NCBI GenBank assembly: GCA_947624535.1 | Contig: CANQKU010000157.1 | Coordinates: 1-10,492, forward strand | Reading direction: 5' to 3' | Length of the DNA stretch: 10,492 bases | Source: an uncultured Bacilli bacterium | Lineage (GTDB): Bacteria > Bacillota_I > Bacilli_A > RF39 > UBA660 | Shown: one piece after another, positions 1-7,500 of the stretch | Layout of the letters: every line of letters starts with the position of its first letter | Numbering within the stretch: the stretch's first letter is position 1 | The notes under the pieces: model-generated | Told to the model about the DNA's origin: nothing | What the model saw: only the letters and a program-made list of their open reading frames with translations | Database searches by the model: none | Made by a program: the position numbers and the translations under genes

Positions 1-12
1 GGTGCCGGTGAG

Positions 13-1287
13 ATGGACCATCTGGCTGTGATGTCGATCCTGGTGGCGGTCACCCATATCTTCTGCTTCGCCGCCATAACCGAGCGGAAGTACGACCCGG
101 GGAAGACCGCCCTGATCTACGGGGCGCTGGCGGCGTTCTTTGTGGTCTGGGACCTGCTGGTCTACGCCCTGTTCGGCCTGAATTCCCCGTACCTTCTGTC
201 CGCCATGTTTTTCGGCACGATCACCGTCTCCTTTTTGGTGTTCCTTCGGACCTCCTCCGACGCCTTTTGCAAAAAGCTCTTCCTGTTTCTCAGCTACGCC
301 AACCTGTTTTGCATCCTCCACTGCGCGGCCGCGCTGATCTGCGGCGCGCTTTTCCCCGCCCTCTCCACCGCCGGGACGCTGTACGCCCGCAATCTCACCC
401 GGACGCTGTTGTACGTTCCGGTGGCGGCGGCCTACCTCAAATTTCTCCGCCCCTATGTCCGCACCGTGCCGGGGGAGCAGAAGCGGACGTGGTACTCCAT
501 CTCCCTGGTTTCGGCGCTGTTTCTGATCATCTACGCGATCTTTTTGATGGCCTTTTTCCAGACCTCCGCGCACACGGTCCCCTCCGTGCTCCTGTTCGTC
601 ACCTTTACGCTGGTCTACGGCGCCGTGCTGTGGGTCGTCTTCGGGACCATCCGGCAGATACGCGGGGAGAGCCAGCGGAAGCTGGCCGTTCAGAACGTGG
701 AGTACCTGCAAAAACAGCTCGCCATGGCCGAGGAAAACGCCGCGGCGGCCAAGGCCATGCGCCACGATTTCCGGCACCATATGCGGCATATCGCCCAGCT
801 TTTGGAGCAGGGGCGGGTACAGGAGGCGGAGCGTTATATCGAGGCGTTCATCCAAAGCCTGGACGCGGCCAGCCAGACGGATCTTTGCCCCCACGTCACG
901 GTCAACGCCATCCTGAACAGCTTTCGCGCCCGGGCGAAAAAAGAGGGGCTCTCCATCTCCGTGGCCGCCGCCATGCCCGCGCGCACGGCCATCGCCGACA
1001 TGGACCTGGTGGCCATCCTCTCGAATCTGCTGGAAAACGCCATCAACGGCTGCGTGGAATGCGGCTCCCGCGGGGAGATCCAGGTCCATATCCACGTCAA
1101 AAAGGGCAAGCTGGTCATCGTGTGCAAAAACCCTTGCAGGCCGGATCTGGCGATCCAAGACGACATCGTCCAGCCCAGGGGGACAGGCGTCGAGAGCATC
1201 CTGATGGCCACGGATAAATACGACGGGACCATCTGCTACCAACTGGAGGACGGCGCCGTGACAGCGTGCGTCATCCTCAACTGCTGA
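13..1287 (+). CDS. AgrC-like GHKL-domain sensor histidine kinase
   Basis: Membrane sensor kinase of the HPK10/AgrC type, expected to autophosphorylate and pass phosphate to a LytTR-type response regulator. Seen: seven hydrophobic stretches (about residues 1-22, 32-56, 60-78, 89-117, 131-145, 163-182, 192-213), then a helical linker (214-249). The H-box is RHDFRHHM with the likely phospho-acceptor His251. A GHKL ATPase domain follows, with N-box LSNLLENAI (337-345, Asn338 and Asn342) and G-box GTGVESI (390-396). The typical G-box is GxGLxNI, so the Asn is replaced here by Ser395. Length (424 aa) fits the family. The start is uncertain: the frame is open to the left edge and no well-spaced ribosome binding site precedes ATG 13. 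A TGA at 9-11 in another frame could end an upstream gene, plausibly the response regulator, giving tight coupling. The sensed ligand cannot be told. A strong terminator follows. Confidence 0.9.
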   Translation: MDHLAVMSILVAVTHIFCFAAITERKYDPGKTALIYGALAAFFVVWDLLVYALFGLNSPYLLSAMFFGTITVSFLVFLRTSSDAFCKKLFLFLSYANLFCILHCAAALICGALFPALSTAGTLYARNLTRTLLYVPVAAAYLKFLRPYVRTVPGEQKRTWYSISLVSALFLIIYAIFLMAFFQTSAHTVPSVLLFVTFTLVYGAVLWVVFGTIRQIRGESQRKLAVQNVEYLQKQLAMAEENAAAAKAMRHDFRHHMRHIAQLLEQGRVQEAERYIEAFIQSLDAASQTDLCPHVTVNAILNSFRARAKKEGLSISVAAAMPARTAIADMDLVAILSNLLENAINGCVECGSRGEIQVHIHVKKGKLVIVCKNPCRPDLAIQDDIVQPRGTGVESILMATDKYDGTICYQLEDGAVTACVILNC

Positions 1288-1322
1288 GCCCATCCACCCC
1301 GCCCCCGGCGTTCCAAACAAGC

Positions 1323-1356
1323 GCGGCCCCTCCCGCCCGGGAGGGGCCGCTTTTTT
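1323..1356 (+). terminator. Intrinsic terminator after the kinase gene
   Basis: A perfect 12-bp GC-rich stem (1323-1334 with 1339-1350) closes a 4-nt GCCC loop and is followed directly by six T residues (1351-1356). It lies 35 bp after the kinase stop codon and separates the kinase transcript from the surface-protein gene, which has its own promoter. Confidence 0.95.
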
Positions 1357-1378
1357 GGCCGCCATCTCCGGCCGGGTA

Positions 1379-1408
1379 TTTCGTAAAAGTCAGATTCCTT
1401 TCGTAAAA
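1379..1408 (+). promoter_or_regulatory. Paired direct repeat upstream of the giant surface-protein promoter
   Basis: TTTCGTAAAA occurs at 1379-1388 and again, identical, at 1399-1408, so the repeats start exactly 20 bp apart, about two helical turns. The second copy ends 27 bp before the -10 box and abuts the place where a -35 hexamer would lie; that position (1413-1418, CGGCGG) is a poor -35. Two in-phase repeats beside a weak -35 is the usual layout of an activator site. LytTR regulators of the AgrA type bind two 9-bp repeats about 21 bp apart, and these repeats resemble that loosely. The binding protein is inference. Confidence 0.5.
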
Positions 1409-1435
1409 ATCACGGCGGCTTGTTGAAAAGTATAG

Positions 1436-1441
1436 TATAAT
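1436..1441 (+). promoter_or_regulatory. -10 box (TATAAT) of the giant surface-protein gene
   Basis: Perfect TATAAT at 1436-1441, inside TATAGTATAAT. No good -35 sits 16-18 bp upstream; the hexamer at 17-bp spacing is CGGCGG. A TTGAAA at 1423-1428 is only 7 bp from this box; paired with downstream hexamers near 1446-1451 it would give a poorer alternative promoter. The expected transcription start is near 1448. Lack of a -35 together with the direct repeats just upstream suggests activator dependence. Confidence 0.7.
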
Positions 1442-1447
1442 GCCTGT

Positions 1448-1547
1448 GTATGCGCGGAGAAGATCGCCGCCGGTGGTGACGGCGGGGCGTATGCGGCGAA
1501 GCCAGCTTGGCGCTGAGACCCGCCGCAAGTCTAAGGGGGTTGTTTCT
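1448..1547 (+). promoter_or_regulatory. Structured 5' leader of the giant surface-protein gene
   Basis: Predicted untranslated leader of about 100 nt from the inferred transcription start to ATG 1548. It can form a 5-bp GC hairpin (1467-1471 with 1481-1485). It can also form a 7-bp stem, 1492-1498 with 1521-1527, enclosing a small inner hairpin (GCCA 1501-1504 with TGGC 1508-1511). The ribosome binding site at 1533-1540 lies just after the second stem and stays free. I could not match it to a known riboswitch class. The transcription start and the folds are predictions by eye. Confidence 0.35.
1533..1540 (+). promoter_or_regulatory. Ribosome binding site that fixes the start at 1548
   Basis: AAGGGGGT lies 7-8 bp before ATG 1548, and the encoded protein then begins with a clear signal peptide. 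The reading frame is open further up to an ATG at 1440, but that ATG overlaps the TATAAT box and would not be in the transcript. The 36 extra residues are also Arg-rich and unlike a signal peptide, so 1548 is chosen. Confidence 0.85.
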
Positions 1548-4500
1548 ATGAACCGTGTTGTCAAGCAATGGCTGGCCGGGCTACTGGCCGTGGGGATGGC
1601 CTTCACCCTCCTGCCCGTGGTGGCGTGGGCGGCGGCGGACTACGATGTGGCGGAGGGCCCTGTCTCCCTTGAAGGAGACGGCGAATACACCCTCACGGGC
1701 CGTACCGATGCCAATACCATCACCGTCACCGGCGGGGACGTGACGCTGACGCTGGATAACGTGACCGTGACCAGTGCCGACGGCTGCGCCTTTGACATTC
1801 AGGCCGGGAACGTGACGCTGATTCTGGCCGACGACAGCGTGAACACCTTTGAGAGCGGGAACCACTACGCCGGCATCCACGTGGCGGAGGGCGCGTCCCT
1901 CACCATCCGGGGGACCGGCGCGCTGTACGCCACGGCGAACAAGCCCAGCGAGAACACCGCCAGCGGCGCGGGCATCGGCGGCAATCAGACCGACGACGCC
2001 GGCAGCATCACCATCGAGAGCGGCACCGTGGCGGCCAAAAGCATCGGCGACGGCGCGGGCATCGGCGGCGGCCACGCCAACGACGAGGCGGGGAAGATCT
2101 ACGGAAAATTCCAGTCCATCACCATCACCGGCGGCACGGTGACGGCGGAGAGCACCGGCAACGGGGCCGGGATCGGCTGCGGCTGTTGGGCCAAGGGGAT
2201 GGGGGCCATCTCCATCACCGGCGGCGAGATCCATGCCAAGAGCGCCTCGCCGAACAACAGCTCCTACGACATCGGGTACGGCCACAGAGACGGCAATTTT
2301 GAAAGCGAGATATCCATCACCGGCGGCGTGATCTTCACCGAGGGCTCCCACCGGCGGGGGATCGGGGCCGACAACGTGAGCCGGGACGACTGCCTGATCT
2401 TCCCCTACTCCGGCCAGGGGACGTGCTACGGCGACCCCACCCTCACCGGGGATGTCACCATCCCCTCCGGCAATACCCTGACGGTCCCCGCCGACAGCAC
2501 CCTCACCGTGGCGGAGGGGGCGACGCTGACCGTGGCCCCCGGCGCGGCGCTGGAGGTGGAGGGCGCGGTGCGAAATGACGGCGCCATCGACCAGTACGGG
2601 GAGATCGACGGCGAGGTCGGCGGGAACCCGCCCGTCCGATATGCGCTGAGCGTCGCCGTCCCCAGCTTTGACAGCCTGGCGGAGGGCTACGACCAGCCGG
2701 AGGCGGAGCCCATCGCCATCGAGAACACCGGCGACGGGACCGTCACCCTCTCCCGGGTGGAGCTCAGCGGAGGCGACTTCATTCTGGGCGAGGGCGACGT
2801 CGGCCCCCTGGCCGGTGGGGCGAGCAACACCACCTGGACGATCCGACCCGCGGCGGGGCTGGAGTGCGGGCATTACGAGGCGGAGCTCACCGTCACCTGT
2901 GAAGACGGCGTGACCGCGGCGGCCACGGTGTCCCTTGACGTTCTGGGCGCGCCCGTGCCCTACCTGGACAGCGACGGCGCGGAACAGACCCGCGCGCTCT
3001 ATCAGCCTGTGAAAAGCGGCGAGACCACCTGGAGGGAGGGCTGGTACGTGGTCCGGGAAAACGTCACCGTGGATGGCCGGATCACGGTCAGCGGCGACGT
3101 TCATTTGATCCTGATGGATGGCTGTACCCTGACGGTGAACGGGGGGATCGACGTCTCCGAGGACAACGCGCTGACCATCTACGGCCAGGCCGCTGGGACG
3201 GGGAGGCTGGAGGCCTTCGGAAGCAGTATGTGCGGCGGCATCGGCAGCAGGCAGAGCCGACCCTGCGGCACCATCACCATCAACGGCGGCACCATCTACG
3301 CCAAGGGCGGACAGGACGGGGCCGGCATCGGCGGCGGTTCTTTTGGCGATGGCGGCGTTATCACCATCAACGGCGGGACGGTGACCGCGGAAGGCGGGCA
3401 TGACCCCAGCGGAACTTATATGACAGGCGGCGCCGGCATCGGCGGGGGCCGGGAGAGCCGCGCCGGCGGCGCCATCACCATCAACGGCGGCACGGTCACC
3501 GCGACGGGGTGCCTGGATTCCGCCGGCATCGGCGGCGGCGGGGCCAGCGGCTACGGACCCTCCAGCGGCGGCTCCATCACCATCACCGGCGGGAACGTCA
3601 CCGCCACCGGCGGCGGGGACGCCCCCGGCATCGGCGGCGGACGGTCTACCAGAGACGGGACCTTGGGCGCCAGCGGCAGTTTTTCCACCGGCGAGGGCGG
3701 AAACGCCGTGATCCACACCAACAACGGCATCCAGGACGACAGCGGAAAACGCGGCTGGGACGGCGTGGTCTTTGAGGGGGACAGCGGCACGGTGTACGGC
3801 AGTCCCACCCTCACGGAGGACCTGGAGATCCAGGGCGGCCAGACCCTGACCATCCCCGAGGGGAGCACGCTCACCGTGGCGGAGGGCGCGACCCTGACCA
3901 ACAACGGCCAGATCATGAACCCCGGGACGCTCAACAACCAGGGGACGGTCGCCAACAACGGCAGAATCGTCAACGACGGGGGCACGACCACCGGGAACGA
4001 CATCGCGGGGGCACAGCCGGAAAAGCTGGCGTACAGCCTGCGGGTGAGCGATATCACCTTTGAGAACGGGGCGGACGGCGCGTGGCCGGAGGAGAAGCCC
4101 ATCGTGATCCGAAACACGGGCCTGAACGATGTGACCATAGAGAGCGTGACGGTGGGCGAGGGCTTTGAATTGACCGCGGGCGACGTCGGGGCCCTTGCCG
4201 CCGGGGCGCAAAACACCAGTTGGAAGCTCCGGCCCCAGGCCGGCCTCTTCGGCGGCCACACCGCCACGATCACCGTCACATACAGCGCCGACGGGGCCTC
4301 TCAAATGGCCACGGCGGAGGCGGCGTTTACCGCCTCCGGGGCGGGCGCCTCCTACCAGATCCCCGACGCGGCCACGCTGAAAGCGTTCCGGGACTACATC
4401 AACAGAGACAGCGGCCACGGCCGGGGCGAGACCTTCGTGCTGACGGCGGACATCGACCTGGAAAACGAGCCGTGGACGCCCATCGGGGACGAGTTCGACT

Positions 4501-7500
4501 CCTTCGCGGGCGTCTTTGACGGCGGCGGCCATACCATCAGCGGACTGTATATCGACGCTTCCGATGGCGAAATAGCCGGGTATGGACTGTTTGGGGGAAA
4601 TGCGGGCACGATCCGCGGTCTGACCGTGTCCGGGGCCTTCACGGTCAGCGACATGGAACAAATTTCTCTCGGCGGGATCGTGGGCATGAACGAGGGCGCG
4701 GTGGCGGACTGCGCCAGCGAGGGAACGGTCACGATCGAAGGCGCTACGATCTCTGAGATGATGTTCGGCTACGTCGGCGGGATCGTGGGCGCGAACATGG
4801 GCACGGTGACGGGCTGTGACAGCGCCGCCCGTGTGGCCTTTACAGCGGATGGCGGCGACGCCTACGTCGTCGGGTGCGGCATGGGGGGCATTGTGGGGGT
4901 AAACGCGGATTACGACGGCCAGACCGCGATAGAAAACTGCCGCTTTTCCGGCCAGGTGACCGGCGCCATCAACGGCGGCGCGTGGACCGAGATCGTGGCG
5001 GGGATCGGCGGCATCGTGGGGATCAATGAGTCCATGAACGGCATCACGGTGGAGAACTGCGGCAACTCCGGCGCTGTGACAGGGACCATTCACGGCGGCG
5101 TCACAGAATCGGGGACCGGGATCGGCGGCATCGTGGGCTCCAACCCGGCCATGGGCGGCGCCATCCGCGTGAAAAACTGCGTGAATACCGGCGCGGTGTG
5201 GCTTGACGCAAGCGATATAAGCGGAGAAGTCGGCGGGGTCGGCGGCATTGTGGGCACGAATAGGTCCACTGATACGGCGAGCGCCACCGTGGAGAACTGC
5301 TGTAACTCCGGCGCGGTCACCGGGACCGGGGAGGCCGTCTCCGGCGCGGTGGTGGGGCGCAACACGGCGGAAGACGCAAGCGATGGAGCGACCGCGGTGG
5401 GCGAGGTCGTGAACTGCTATTACCTCTCCGGCGCCGCCGCCGACGGCATCGGCGAGGGCGCGGGCCAGGCGACGGAGAAGTCCGAGGCCCAGTTCGCCTC
5501 CGGCGAGGTGGCGTGGCTGTTGCAAAACGGCCAGGACAGCCAGGTCTGGGGCCAGGCGTTCCCCGCGGACCGCGGCCCCGTTTTGACCGGCGAGGCGGCC
5601 AAGGCCGTCCACCAGGTCACCTTCCAGGCAGAGGGCGCGGAGTACGCCGTCAGGTACGCCAACCCCGCCGGGCTGGCGGCCCTGCCCGCCGCGCCCGCGC
5701 TGGCCGGGCTGGCCTTTGACCACTGGTCCACGGAAAACAGCGCCGACGGCGCGCGGTTTGACAGCGCCACCCCGGTCACCGGGGATATCACCGTCTACGC
5801 CGTGGGGCGGAGCACCTTCGGCGGGGAGAGCGACGCGATCGCGCTCACCACCACCTACGGGACCGCCCTGACCGCGGACCTGTCCCAGTATGTCCGCTAC
5901 GAGTCCGCGCCGGAGACCCCCGCCGCCGGCAAATTCACCTATACCATCACCGCCGGCAACGAGACCCTGGGGGCGGAGACGGCGGGCGACCTCCTGACGA
6001 TCCCGGGGACCGCCGGCGCGGGGTTCTACACCCTGACCATCCAGGCGGCGGAAACGGAGCCGGTGTATTCGCTCATGAGCGTGGAGTCCTACGGCGTTGA
6101 CCCCGTGACGCTGACGGTGACCGTCACCATCTCCAAGGCCGACCCGGGGGTCGCCGCGCCCACGCCTAAAACGCTGACCTATAACGGCGCGGCGCAGGAG
6201 CTGGTGGAGGCGGGAAGCGCCACCGGCGGGGAGGTGCGGTACAGCCTCGACGGGGCCACCTATTCCGCCGCAATCCCCACGGGAACGAATGCGCAAGCCT
6301 ACACCGTCTGGTATCAGGTGGCGGGCGACGCCAACCATACCGACACCACCCCTGACAAGGTGGAGGTCACCATCGCCAAAGCTACGGCCCAGATCACCAC
6401 GCTCCCCACGCCCGCGTCGGCGATCTACACCGGCGAGAAGGTGGCGCTGGTGAGCGGTGGCGAGAGCAACTTCGGCGCGCTGGTGTACAGCCTCACCGAG
6501 GCCGGGCCGTTCACGGGAGAGATCCCCACCGCCACAGAGGCGGGGACGTACACGGTCTATTACATGGTGGAGGGCACGGAGAACTGGAACGCCTCCCCGG
6601 TGGGGCACGTCCAGGCGGAGATCAAAAAGGCCGCCTCCTCCGCCACGGTGACGGGGAACGCCGGCCTCGTCTACTCCGGCGAGCCCCAGCCCCTGGTGGC
6701 GAGCGGCGCCTCTGAAACCGGCACGGTGGTCTACGCTCTGGGCGAAACCGCCGAGACCCAGCCCGAAAGCGGGGCGTTCACCGAGACCATCCCCACCGGC
6801 GCCGACGCCGGGACCTACTACGTCTGGTGGAAGATACTGGGCGATGTGGACCACGGCGACAGCGAACCCGCCTGCGTCCCCGTCACCATCGCCAAGGCCG
6901 ACCCGGTGGTCGCCGCGCCTACGCCTAAAACGCTGACCTACACCGGCGCGGCCCAGGAGTTGGTGGAGGCGGGCAAAACCGTCGGCGGCACGATCCAGTA
7001 CAGCCTCGACGGGGCCGCCTACTCCGCCGCCATTCCCACGGGCGTTGGGGCCGGGGCGTACACGGTGTGGTACCAGGTAGCGGGCGACGCCAACCACAAC
7101 GACAGCGCCCCGCAATCTGTCCCCGTCACCATTGAAAAGGCCGAAGGTAGTGGCAGCGTCACCATGGCGGACTACCTCTGCGGCCAGACCGACGTGGACC
7201 CCGTGGCGCAGTCGGACACCAACGGCACAGAGCACGTGACCTACACCTACACGGCCCGGGGCGCGGACGATTACCGCGATACCAAGCCCACCACGGCGGG
7301 GGAATACACGGTCAAGGCCCTGTTCCCGGCCACGGACAACTATAACGCGGTCACGGCCACGGCGGACTTCAAGATCACTCACCGCCTCCCGGCGAGTCTG
7401 GAGGAAGACGCGGAGTTCACCTGCGACTGCGCCAGCGAGCTGCGCCTGAAGGAGGAGGAACTGACCCAGGTCCCGCCCGGGCTGAGCGGGTTCTATGGCG

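Noticed and set aside
1450..1479. Short frame MRGEDRRRW at the start of the first leader
   Set aside because: It starts within a few bases of the inferred transcription start with no room for a ribosome binding site.
1486..1530. CTGAGACCC in the first leader, which recalls the TPP riboswitch
   Set aside because: The rest of the TPP core (the second conserved half with GATAATGCC-like text) is absent and the gene is unrelated to thiamine.
1448..1547. Possible c-di-GMP riboswitch in front of a surface adhesin, from GCGAAGCCA
   Set aside because: The GACGCAAAGCC core and the matching tetraloop-receptor half are not present; similarity is limited to a few bases.
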